A DNA stretch of 64,000 bases. Origin: Atherix ibis (Eukaryota; Arthropoda; Insecta; Diptera; Athericidae). Both the position numbers and the translations under genes were made by a program. Where the stretch lies: positions 28,679,212-28,743,211 of the forward strand of contig OY282609.1 in assembly GCA_958298945.1 (NCBI GenBank), read 5' to 3'. Under the pieces are notes generated by a model that did not search any database, had not been told where the DNA came from, and saw only the letters and a program-made list of their open reading frames with translations. Of the stretch, positions 32,101-43,990 are shown piece after piece; position 1 is the first letter of the stretch, and the number at the start of each line of letters is the position of its first letter.

Positions 32101-35100
32101 CTTCTTTAGAATCTTGTAGGTAAACTAATGCTCACTGTTCTTAAAAGAAAAACAACAGCAACAAAAAATGGGTTTTTACAAAAATATCCCTTATCAATTA
32201 TTGTATTTGAAAGTAAAAAAATATTTTCATCTGTCTTTTTAGTAGATTTTAAATAATAGATAAAAAAAAAGTACAGTTTCAACTTTGCCAATATTTCCAA
32301 AAGAAGATTATCTACAATCAATCTATTTTTTGGCATATTGGGTAGAAAAAAATAACGAAAGTTTCCCAGACACTGAATGAATCAACACCTATTTTTGTAT
32401 GCAGTTTCTCTGAACAATTTTAGGTAATAAAAGTGAAGAAAAAAATATGCATTCTTAAATATTACAAGTTCAAGGTGGATATTATCAATATGAAATTGAA
32501 ATTTTCATGGGAAAAATTTTTATTCAATGACGTATTGTGGAATTTTAGCTTTCTTTCTACTTTCCCATATCGAGTTTTGTATTCCATAATTTTTTTTAAA
32601 TTATGCTTGAGTATTTCCCAAGTTGATAGTAGATGTTCCTCGAAAATATCAGAACATACTGAATATTATCATGTAAAGAAATAATGGCGCTATCCTTTAG
32701 AGTCCTTGAAAATATTTACGTTTAACAAGCAGTATTATCATCATTTTTGAAACAAATTTTTAGTACCACATAAGACTTTGGCAAAGACATGACGTCCAAA
32801 CGTTCTCATATGCTTTCCAAAATTAGCTGATTCCTGTGTGTGTGATTTATGGCATCATATAATTCACTATATTTCTAAATTCAGCATTTTGTCTTTTATG
32901 TTTTGTATGCCATGTTTGGGATTTTATCATTGCTCTGCCAGACTTGGAATTTTGGGGTTTTACGTTCTCAACTGACCTTTGGCTTGCATTTTCTCAGTTC
33001 TCGAAATTTTTCTATTTGATTCTAGTTTGGGTTCATATTGGATTGGGAGCCATGGGATCAATTTAAAATCTTTCCTTTTTGCAAATATTTCTTTGTAAAA
33101 TATGGAAAATATTTCTCAAATTTATAGGAAGTAGAAAAAAAGTATTTCTACTAAAGATATACTATTAATCTTAATTCTACTATGATCAATAAAGAAAAAT
33201 GTATATACTAAAAATAACAGAAAAATCATTATTTTTTTAAATAAAATATCATTAAAAGTGAAATTTGCCATGAATTTCAATCTAAGAGATTTCCCATATA
33301 CGATAAATACTAATGTGGAGGTGACAATAAATTATTTTTAGATTTTCTTGTACAAAGATTCACAGTAGGAGGTGGTATATTGAGGAAGACTGTTTTTTCA
33401 ATTTAGTAAAGACCATACATTTCAGTAAAGCAAAGATTCAAGTTATTTTTTTTTATAGAGTCTAGCTTTAACTAGTTGGGCAGACAATGTTTACTGGATG
33501 AGTAATCCCGAAACTTTGGTATTTCCTTACAAAACAAGAAAATGCATTATTCAACATAAAGAAACCATGATGGAAGAGTGGATGGAGTCTCATTTTTAAG
33601 GTATTTCTTCGAATGAATCTCTTTTGGAATAAATAAATACCGCCTAGTTGAATGAATCCATCTACCAATAGAATAAAGACAATGTGGAGATTTTTAAATT
33701 AAACATGATTTCGTATAAATTCGAAAATAAGACTCTCTCCTTGTATTTTGTTTATTTCATAATTAATTGTGATGGAATCAATAATAAATGTTATGCTGTG
33801 TTTATTTTGGTATTGTCAGCTGCATTACGGGTTAGAATAATTCAAAATTGAAATGGGATTGCCGTTGTGTATTATTAATATCGGTGATATTTATTGAAAA
33901 TTTTCATTACGTAATTATTTACATCTTGAATAGTAGTCACACTTATTAAGACCTACAAAATCTTGACAGCGAACCTAATATTTGCCTATAAATATATTCT
34001 GAATGGATTTTCTGTAATTATGCTGCTTTCACAACATTTGCTAATATTCCTACGTACTCATTAAATATGCCAGAAAATAATATGGCAAAGGTGTGTGTAA
34101 TGAACGATCCTCTGGAATAGTAAGTAGCTCTCTGACACTTCAGTCTTTTGTGGTGGAGGTATAATTATTATGTTATACGTAAATCATACGCACACACACT
34201 TCTATGGCTATTATGAATCAACCCTAATCCACCTATGGTTTTGACTCTATTCATTCCCAACACTAATTCAATAAATCATCTAAGACATTTTGCATATTAA
34301 TCGAAATTTCATGCTATTAACAATATTATCGTTATCTTTTGGAGATAATATGATCCTATTTAGGAGAAAAGGAAAATTTCTCTCTTCTCTTATCTCAGTT
34401 TGAATGGGAATATTTTATCCAAAAAATTTGTGAAGTAGAATTAATTTTCAAAGGATTTACCACTCATAGAACTGAAAGGATAAATTTTCTTCAATCTATG
34501 GATATAGATATGGTTTATGCCTTACAAATTATATATTAATAGAGAACTTTTGTTAGTTCATAAATAGCATTTGGCTTATTGAAAATTTTCAAAATTTCTC
34601 GATAATTGCTTTATTTTATTTAAAAACGAGTTTGTTCTAAAAATTCTTACTTATGATAGTTGGACATCTTTTACTATTTTTCATTATCTTTACGAAAATA
34701 ATATTTGTAATAAAAAAGTATTGAATCTCAGGTATTTGAACATTTCCTGAGCAAATACTCAATTCGAATGAAAAATTTGTACTTATGTTAAAAATTATTT
34801 AAATTCTAATAAGTGCTGAAAAGTAAATTGTCTGTTATTGGTAAACTGAAATCAAGGGGAGATTTGGGGTTCTTTAATTATTCTGGTATTAAATAATGAG
34901 TTTATGCTAAACTCTATAAAAAGAGTTTATTTTGTACGAAATTTTGAAAATTCGAAGAATTCCAACTTTTGTTGGCTTAGATTTTTTGCTCGCTGATAAT
35001 CAGTCCGAAAGAAAAATTTATGAAAACTTTCTAATGTTCTAATAAATACAAAAAAAATAAATTAAAATGTTTGATGAAGCAATTCATTATTCCAAAAATA

Positions 35101-36084
35101 GTTGGAGAATTTTTGGTATTTTCTTTTTCTTACGATTAATTTATAACCTGTTATAAATATCTGTCATAACAGTTTGATATCAATTTATTCCTGTCATGAA
35201 CAACGTTTTAATCAATTTGCTTGAATACGTGGGCGTTATTGTTTCCTTTATTTTATAATTTGTTTTTACTTTTTCATTTGTGACGCCAATTTTGTTAGTT
35301 CTTTTTGATTTTATTCATACGATTATTAAATATATCTTATCAGGAACAACTGATATTATTCACATGATGCAGTATTATTTACGTACTTCTAATAATAAAT
35401 ATTTTTTTTCGACTATTGTTTAAATAATGGAAGAATTTGTTTTTGCTTTGATTGTTTAATCAATCGATTTGAAAATTTAAAATACACATAAATAAAAATA
35501 TATTTCAAATATATTGACAATATCAAAATTTTTTTTTTGCTGTGAACTGAGCTATTTTATAATTTTTAGAACTAAGCAAATCCAATCACAACTAAAAACC
35601 TACTAAAATGTCAAACACGAGTCTGTAGAATTGGGGGCTTTTTCACGCTTGTGGTATGAATATTCAAAACCGATTTCCCCAAGAAACATTTACCAAATTC
35701 CGCGTCTCACATACCCAAAGAACGTTAGAATTTTTGTGACATGCACCCGACCGGACATAGACGGTAACTATGAATGGCATTTGCCATAGAGTATCTATTG
35801 TAACCCTCTATTAGCCACAGGCCATTTTTGGGATGATAGGTTGGATTTAAAACAAAAATAGTTCAAGATTTTTTTATACAATATAATTAATGTCAAGTAC
35901 AGATTAGAAAAGATTCAAAGATTTCCATTAAATTACGTACAAAAATTCAATTTTAATATGCAATCAGTTTTTTTGGTTAAAATGTTACAGTTATCTAAAA
36001 CTATAAAATAGTAACAAGGTGATTTATATAACAGTAAAGAACCATTGAAAGTACCTCCTGTTCGAGAGTACTCGTAAGTCAAAA
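32101..36084. other. AT-rich stretch without recognisable genes
   Basis: About 4 kb with no recognised exon, RNA or transposon. ORFs at 32106, 32433 and 33468 are judged spurious. A G+C-richer patch at about 35620-35850 yields no readable motif. Confidence 0.5.
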
Positions 36085-36450
36085 GCTAGTGTTTTAAAAA
36101 ATCGCGTAGTCAGTAATTTTAAAGTCCTCGATGAGTATTTATAGGAAAGGAAGTAGAGGATAGTTCTCGAACAAGAGCATTAGTATGTTTGGAAGAACGA
36201 GACTGAAACTTTTTATAACGAGGCACAGACACATCACGAATAAATAATGATTATTAAGACTAATTTCTAAGTTTTTGGACGTACCCGTTTATAAGTTCTA
36301 GTCCGTAAGTTCATATAGGTTTCAGTAGATCATTTTTGAAGTATGCTTCCCTGCGGAACACTAGCAAATATCGAAGAAATATTTGAGAGATTATTGGATT
36401 CATTTACTTGGACGTACCGGTTTGTAATTATTGATTTTAGTACTAGGAAA
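36085..36450 (-). mobile_element. Jockey-type LINE fragment, internally deleted
   Basis: The minus strand reads SIITNRYVQVN, then ASVPQGSIL (36365-36340), the RT block usually written GVPQGSIL. It then jumps to the ORF2 C-terminus: RDVSVPRYKKFQSRS and LVRELSSTSFPINTHRGL. The C-terminal part matches the Jockey copy at 55-56 kb (LVRELSSTSLPRNTHRRL) closely, so both belong to one family. The YADD region between is missing. It touches the mariner fragment on its right. Confidence 0.8.
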
Positions 36451-36454
36451 TAGG

Positions 36455-36740
36455 TGGAAGAAAGATCTTCTTGAGTTTCCAGAGTATGCCCAGATGGCAG
36501 ACTGGGTCAAAATTAGACTTCCATCTAAAAACGCAGCGAGATTTGTCACCAGTTATGACCCTCTGGAGCAATTTGGGTCGTCGCGGACAGAGTTCACAGC
36601 TCCTTAGCAATGTTAATGCGATGCTGTTTTTGGTCGAAAATGACGAGGAAACCAAAGCTCAATCATCCCAATGGAAGCTGCCGCACGAGGCAAGACCGAA
36701 AAAGCGCACCAAGTTTGGTCGAATGCGAAGGTTTTACTTC
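36455..36740 (+). mobile_element. Mariner element F fragment
   Basis: The plus strand contains TKAQSSQWKLPHEARPKKR (36643-36700), a worn version of the conserved mariner stretch IETKAQSSQWK.P...RPKK that precedes the second catalytic Asp, followed in the next frame by AHQVWSNAKVLL. Upstream sequence from 36471 does not read as transposase. The fragment ends at a module shared with 61.6 kb. The 113-codon ORF here crosses both parts and is not a host gene. Confidence 0.7.
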
Positions 36741-36852
36741 CAAAACACGTGCATGCAAAGCAGCTGTCAAAAATTAAAGATTCAAAATGGCCGAACTTGT
36801 CGGCATAAGTGACGGACATGAGTACCAACATAACGCCACAAATTCGCGATAC
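36741..36852 (+). repeat. Shared module beside mariner fragments, copy 1
   Basis: A block of about 110 bp from ACACGTGCATGCAAAGCAGC to CATAACGCCACAAA matches, in reverse orientation, 61605-61711. Both copies sit directly 3' of a mariner fragment when read along the transposase. An open frame MAELVGISDGHEYQHNAT runs through it, but homology to a protein is not recognised. It is probably part of a mariner family's 3' region, or of another element. Confidence 0.65.
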
Positions 36853-39800
36853 TTTTTGAAGAGAATTCGTATAGTAATAAGACAAATAATTTAACTTATT
36901 CTTGAGCAGACAATTTTGCTCTTTATTAAGCACAAAATTTTGCTCACTCCTGAGTAAATTTTATATATGTTGATTTTTTATGTGTCTTTTAGTATTATTT
37001 AAATTTAAATATTGCCAAAAAAATTATGGGATTTTTTAGAATCTCACAAATATGCTATTTGAGCAAATTTGAACTTACAAATAATATTTCATTTTCATTG
37101 GAATTGTCGTTAATTATACTTTGTTTTTATATTAAAATAAACTTGGTGGTTTTCTTGTTTATCTATTTTTATATACTATAGAAAATGTTTTCAACAATTT
37201 ATATTGTATTAAATTGAAAATATTTAAATTGGCTGGTTTTTTCTTACATTTTATTAAATTTAAAATAAAAAATAACAAATTAGACCAGATCAATTTATTT
37301 ATACAATATAGTATTAAAAATTTAATTTTATAACAAATTTTATTTGTTTGATTAGTGGTAGGGTAGGGCAAGGTAGGTAGGCATTTAGTTTTATTTTATA
37401 TCAATTGTCAAAAAAGAAAAAAGAAATTCCAATTTGATTTGTGATATTTCTTTAGATTGATTAGACTTTTTATTATAAAAAAACTATAATATTGGAAGAA
37501 AAAAGGGAATGGCTGGAATTAGCGACTGGCAACAAATGTTCGTAAAGAAAAATATAAAAATTTGTATACTTAAAATGAATGAAATTTTTATACAGTTTTA
37601 TCTTTATTTTTACTATTGATCATTAAATATTGCTGATTTATTGAATACATGAAATGTGTTTAGTTTTTTTCTTATATGTTTATTGCTCGAAAAGAAGAAA
37701 ATGATGATGTTAAGGCCAATTTATCTTTTATTATCAGAATGGCAATTAGTTTATTGAATTTTCTTGGTCATACTTTATATTTTTATAGACTTGAGTAATC
37801 AAAAATGGTTCAAATATTATTTATACAAAAATAGTAAAAAAAAAACTTTTTGCTAAAAAATAGCAATAAACTTCTTCATTTCCAGCTTTCAGGGTATACC
37901 GTTTACTGTCCAATAGGTAGTAGGCTCCGAAGAATCTCTCTTGTCATATCGACAGTCAAAGATATTAAACGTAGGATTTTTAATTCTACAATTTTTACTG
38001 AAAAATCTATAAAAATTGAATGATCATCTCATTCCTGTTAATTTATTTTAAAAAACTATAATTTAAAATTATTTATCTTCAATCTTATGTTTTTATTGTA
38101 TTAAATAAGATCTAGAATATTGCGAGTATTTAACAACCAAATGATATCCACCCCCATATCCATAACAAGACAACTTTTTTGTCATTAGTTCGATCTTGTA
38201 TGTAAGTCAAAATTTCAAAAGTACTCGTAATGACTGACAGAAATTTGAACTCAAATGACTCGGGTACCGACCCCTCATACCTGGTCTTGGAGGTTATAGC
38301 CGGTTGTGAGTACTTATATGTATGTTACGAGCAAATTTTTTGACAATAATTTCATCATGTGTCTTAAATCGGTTGGGAGAATTAATCATAATATCGAGTA
38401 CCGTTATCACGATGACAACTAATAATACTTTTCGCAAAGTTTATATTAAACTCTTCTACGATGGCTCCTTAGTAATAAACATTATTAAACTGTGGTATGT
38501 GCGCACGTTCATAAAGTTTGATTATTTCTAAAGTTCAAATTGAAGCATCTGCCAAAAAAATCGTAAATTTGTAACTGTCATAATTTAAAAAATTTAAGCG
38601 TTGTGAATAGATTTGATTAAAAATTAGTTTGACTTTTATCTAATAGTGACAATAATGATAATATAGCTGCGATATGGATTCGAGAGTGTATCAGTTAAGT
38701 TACAATATTCTCAGTGCATCTTATCATCAACCCTACAATAAATTGGTAATAATTTTGTTCCACTTTGTATTTTTTTTTTGTCAATTGATATTTATAGAAT
38801 TTTTGTTATTCATCTTCTTAGCTAACTAAGGCTTCCGAGTATATTTACTTATTCCGAATTCGTATAAGAAAGTATTTCTCATCAATTATAGTGACTGTAA
38901 ATTAATCGGAATCGACTCCGGGTAGAACATATCATTTATCATTTAATTATTAGCTTAGCGGACAATAAATAAATCACAATCGCTTCTCAAGTTATCGTGA
39001 ACTATTTTAAAGAAGAAAAGCTTTTATTCATAATCCATAGAAAAACGATGATTAAAAATTACTTCCTGGAAAGTTGAACTGCTCGTTCGTACGTGTATTT
39101 GTGACAAAAAGCCTCAGTAAATATTTAATAACTAAAAACTGAACATTCTCTTTTTGTTTTTGGTTTTTGGTTCGGGGTTGTTTTTGTTATTTGTTTTTAT
39201 TTAATATTAAAAACTACGGTATAATAACCCCAAGAAGAAAACAGCTCAGCTCAAATTATAAGAAATATGGAAATTATTCTTATGTGTTGTTGAATAATTC
39301 AGATTTCTGAATCATTTGCATAGTATTTATCGTATTGCAAAAATTGTTATTTGATTTCTGAACTTCTAAAGAGACTGAATTTTCATTTCCATTATAAATG
39401 TTGTAAGGATTTATTATGCGGAAATAAAAGATAAAACAGTGAATAATGCAATATTATATTATTGGCGTCAGTATCTTTTATGCGATATGTACAATTTATT
39501 TAAGTTCAAAATAGCTTTTTTTTTCTTCTTAATAAATAACGATACAAAAAGCTTTAATGTTATAAATAAACTTTTTGATATTTATTGTATTGTAGATTCT
39601 AGCTTAACTAATTTATTTAATAGTTTTAATATTTATCAGAATTTAATAAAAACTATTAAATCTTAAAATAAATCAGGTAGGTTTGTATGACATTTATCAG
39701 TTTTGGTTCGATTTCAAGTTATTTTCACTAAAAAAAAATTTACTTTTATAATAAAAGTTGCAAAGATATTTTTATAAAAAATAATTTTCTCATTGGCGGG

Positions 39801-42415
39801 TAAAGAACATTGCCCAATCTAATCTACAACTTTAGACGAATTTTAGGCACTGTAAACTGCCCAAAAATTGGATAAAACATTCTGCTCCTATATCTGCTCA
39901 TCTTCCAAAAATCAAAAATTTCGTTTCAAAAGCTTTAAAATTCCCAATATATTTTTTAGGTGCTCTTTTTAATTTCCTATGGTAAAACAAATTAACATGC
40001 TACAAAAAATCTTATCACCTCTAACATCTAACTTACCAATATGACGGGTTTTATCTAACCCACATAATTTCAGATCGCCAAATGGCCCGTCGTTTTAAAT
40101 CATACTCTAAAATATATAGTTAACAGTTGAATAAAAAAAAATTATGAATATTTTTACAAAAAAAAACCGGACAATAAAATTTTAAAGATTTAAGATTTTT
40201 GCTGTTCATTTAAAATTTTTGTGTTAGCGTTAAATAAAACTTTTAAAATTGAATTTATTTTTAAACAAGCCATGAAAAATTTTTGTACAATTTTGAAATT
40301 ATACCAAAGTTTAGATATTCCGAATATAGATTAGGTCATCTACCAACTTTACAATTATTTTAATGGGAGAAAAAAAAGTAAATTCAGTAAAAAATTTATA
40401 AAGAATGATTTTCAAAATTCACTCAACTATGAACATTCAAAAATAGATATTTCCTTCTATACTATAATCGGAACTACTACTCGTAGAATAACCTATACAC
40501 TTATCCTACCGCCCACGTACACTCATAACTACTGTTAAAAAATTATTTTCATAAAAAGGTCTACCTTCTTCTCTTAAGAGAATGTGAAAACACACATTTT
40601 TTCTAATAGAAAAGAAAATAATACAAAAAAATATGTCAAAACTTCCTTTTTCAGAGATTTCCTTCTTCCTTTTTTTCACACTTCCACGTGTCATCGGATT
40701 TTATTGTTTCTTAATATTTTTTTTTCATCCTTAAAAGGACAATACAGTATTTTCGAATCACAAAACAATGTGTAGGCATTCGATATAAAAAAGAACCCAA
40801 GGACTTTAGATACCTTATAAAATTTCAGACTTAAATATTTTCTTTTTTTTTTGATATTATACAAGTATAAAAAGGAGGTTTTTTTTTATTAAGGATATTT
40901 AAATTTAAAAATAATTCTTAAATCACATTATAGAATAGTAGTTGTAGTATTGGTAATAGTATTAGTGTGGGGGGAATGCTAGCTATAACAAAAACAGTAG
41001 TAACAATAGTTATACTCGTAAAGAACGGACAACAAAAATAAACCATAATTTCATGTCAAAGATTCTAGAAACGTGCTCAATTCAAGCGTTGAATTTTATT
41101 TGCAATTTGTCGAGAAAAAAAAACATTTCACAATGTGGAGAAAATATTCCACATAAAAATATTAAAAGTATCTAGTGTAGACTAAAAGGAAGAGATTGGG
41201 AGAGAAAAGTAGAGAGGCTATCTATTATTTTTTCTGCCTTTCGAAAAGTTTACATATAAAATATTTCCTCCAATAATGTTTATTATTCGAAAATCAGATT
41301 TTTCTTGGTATATTTTTTTTTTATTATTATTATTTTGGTGTTCGATATTTACGATATTTTTACTATCGACGTCAATGAGGCAGAAAAAACCAAATACCAT
41401 AAATTTCGTAATAGTTTGAATTATTATGAAGTAGATGAAAAATGTAAAAACAAAACAAAACAAATTTCAGATAGAAAAATTGTTTATAATAATACGTTTG
41501 GTTATAATAGGTGGCCGTAGGGCTTTATTTTCATATTCGATTTCTTGGTGTTTTTCTTAACTTTTATAAAAATCGTGAAAATCGAATAAGCGTGAAATTT
41601 ACACTACTTCTACTACCACAATCATAACGAGTATATTTTTCATAAGCTCTAATTAATTATTTATCAGTCAGTTTCTTCAATATTCCAATACATATGAGAA
41701 TCTAGGTATCACTCACATGTTTTGCTGTAGCAATCCTAATAATTTGGGTCATATTGATATATTTGATATCTGATCAAGTGATTCACTAACTAGGTATCTG
41801 ACTAACTGATAAATTGGTTTTGGTTATTAATACTAGCCGTGTAATATGAGAACTGATTATAAATATAATGTATCCATTTTCCAAATCGTCGATAATGATT
41901 GTCAATATTTTTGTTAGCAGTAGACGTATTTTGAAAATTTTTCCATATTTTCTATGCTATCGAATTATATATAAAAGATATCCACACCGTTAATGTTGGC
42001 AATTATTATCTTCGATATCCATTTAATAAAAATAATAGTCCTTGTCCTAAAAAGATATCATTGATGCTCATAAAATACCCCAGTTCCCATTCCCTAAAAA
42101 TTGATTAGAGCACTGAATAGGAAAGTCTACAGATATAATGAAATATTTGGAATGTTTAGGGCAGAGTATCTAATTTTTAAATGTGGTCTTCAAAAATCCT
42201 AGAAGCAGAACTCATTATTACAAAATGAAGATTAAATGAAAGAACTCATTTGGCAGATATCTATTGTACGTAAGTTCCTTTAATCTTAAAAAAAACAGGT
42301 ATAGAACCGTTTTGTCCCATACAACTTACCTTCCATTTACCATTTTTTAGATATACATTTTCAATTTTATACTTTGTTTTGTTATTTTTTTAAAATTTTC
42401 TAAAGATGTACCGAA
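36853..42415. other. AT-rich stretch without recognisable genes
   Basis: About 5.5 kb with no recognised genes. Slightly G+C-richer patches at about 38130-38300 and 39790-40090 have no readable motif. Short ORFs at 37159, 38322, 39439, 40506, 40584, 41218 and 41305 follow composition. Confidence 0.5.
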
Positions 42416-42419
42416 TCTC

Positions 42420-43990
42420 CTAGTGTGTGAGATTTTTACCCATTAAAATCCACTTTCCGTGGGAACACAGTTAATCATTCCTTCATGGGAGCAGACTATA
42501 ATTAAGCCTATTATAGTATCTAGGCTGAAAGCAGGTCTTTCTTTCACTATCTCATCATGAGGAGCTAACCTGCAATGATGTCCTTCTGGGACAGGCGTTG
42601 ATCAAAGTTTGTCACCAGCTCATTTCTTTCTTCGGTAAAGCGTGGATGGTGGAAAAAATGATCCGCATCTTAAATTGTGGTCTAACAAGTGGGACATGTC
42701 GTACCATCAGTGAGCCGGTCAAAAATTTGACCACATAGTAGTCTACTTCCCCATAACCTCTTCCGTTCCACGTGGCTATGTCAGAAATGAGGTGATGCGT
42801 CCATCTTGCTTTAGTCGATAAATCCGAATGTCGTTACCATATCATGGCAGCATCTTTTTTTCTTCATTTAGTGGTCCTCTGATCCGCCAAAAGCTCGACA
42901 CGATATATTGTATTATGAAATGCTTTTGAGACTCGAAGACAATTATTTCGTCATAGCTTCTGATCAAATAGGGGCAGCATAGATTATATTAGAACTGGTA
43001 ACCGTAGACAGGAGCCTACATCATCGGCTTCCATTTTTGTCATGATCCTTACTTAGGCATTTACTTACCGACTTGCATTTTCAGCAGCGGTTTTTGGATG
43101 TTCCCCAAAGTTCAACCTAGCGGCTATCTAAACTCTTAGGTACGAACTGCCGCAGTTTTTTTATCAGCATGTTCGAGGCTCACTAATAAGAGCCAATGCC
43201 AGATAATGTGGACTGCGGCATTTGTGGTTTATGTGACCCCCTCAAAGTCACCCGCAAAACAAATGAAAGTTATACCTTTCAGCATCAGAAGCTTAAGCAT
43301 TACGCCATACATGAGAGGGAATGGTATCCTTAACTTTTCTGCTGGCCAGCAGTATTGCCTTGATTTTTTGATCAGCAAATTCCAAGCCCACTGCTTAGAG
43401 CCCATGCTAGATAATGTGGGCTGCGTCATTTGCGCTTTAACTGACCCCTTCTAGGAATTTTCCAGCAGTAATCGCCGCACTTTTTTCATTAGGAGTATAA
43501 GCGTTGTGCCGTTAATGAGACCTGATGGTCTCCTTTACTTTCCTGATAGACACCAGTACTGCCTTAGTTTTTTAATCAGCATGTTCCTAGCCCACTAGTA
43601 AAATCCCGTGCCAGATAATGTGGACTGCGTCATTTGCGATTTAACTGACCCCTTCTAGGAATTTACCTACAGTAATTTCCGCACTTTTTTCATTAGGAGT
43701 GTAAGAATGGCGTTCTAGATGAGAGGTAATGGTCTCCGTTACTTTTCTGATGGTCACCAGTGCTGCCTGCCTTAGTTTTTTAATCAGTAAGTTCGAGGAC
43801 CACTCGTAAAATCCCGTGCCAGAAAATGCGTCATTTATGGTTTGAGTGATCTTCTTTAGGAATTTACCGGCCAAACGAATCAAAGTTACTTCCTTTGGCT
43901 TCGGGTCTGAGAGCAGTGTGACATTGTAGAGTAATGTCCCAGGAATTGAGCCTTACAGAACTCCCCCTGGACTTCCAGAAGACAAAACTC
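42420..43990 (-). mobile_element. R1-clade LINE relic containing an RT tandem array
   Basis: Minus-strand relic of an R1-group non-LTR retrotransposon. From 43985 downward: GGVL-stop-GSIPGTLLYN (worn GGVPQGSILGPLLYN), KEVTLIRLAGKFLKKIT where GFADD and the next few residues are expected, then four repeats of the following palm-domain segment. Single-copy sequence follows, worn but readable as GNIQKPLLKMQ and ESQKHFIIQYIVSSF. Next come KMDASPHF, C-terminal CPTC and ADHFFHHPRFTEERNELV (family form: EDAEHVFF.CPRF.EER). The 3' tail signature sits at 42421-42451. Stops and frameshifts are abundant, so no protein can be made. Confidence 0.88.
43100..43900 (-). repeat. Four tandem copies of an RT palm segment, period about 207 bp
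   Basis: The anchor ATCAG within TTTTTTNATCAGYAWRTTC occurs at 43163, 43371, 43575 and 43783, spacings 208, 204 and 208. Other blocks repeat in register: CCAGATAATGTGGACTGCG, ACTGACCCCTTCTAGGAATT, CTTTTTTCATTAGGAGT. On the minus strand each unit encodes about 69 residues of form GKFLEGVS..ANDAVHIIWH, LLVG.EHAD.KTKAVLVS and RKVKETI.SH..RNAYTPNE. This is the R1 RT segment right after the catalytic FADD. Flanking RT sequence on both sides is single copy, so the array arose inside an inserted element. Confidence 0.88.

Noticed and set aside
36471..36812. 113-codon plus ORF at 36.5 kb as a novel gene
   Set aside because: TKAQSSQWK...RPKK identifies mariner, and the end of the frame runs through a repeat shared with 61.6 kb. 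Not a host gene.
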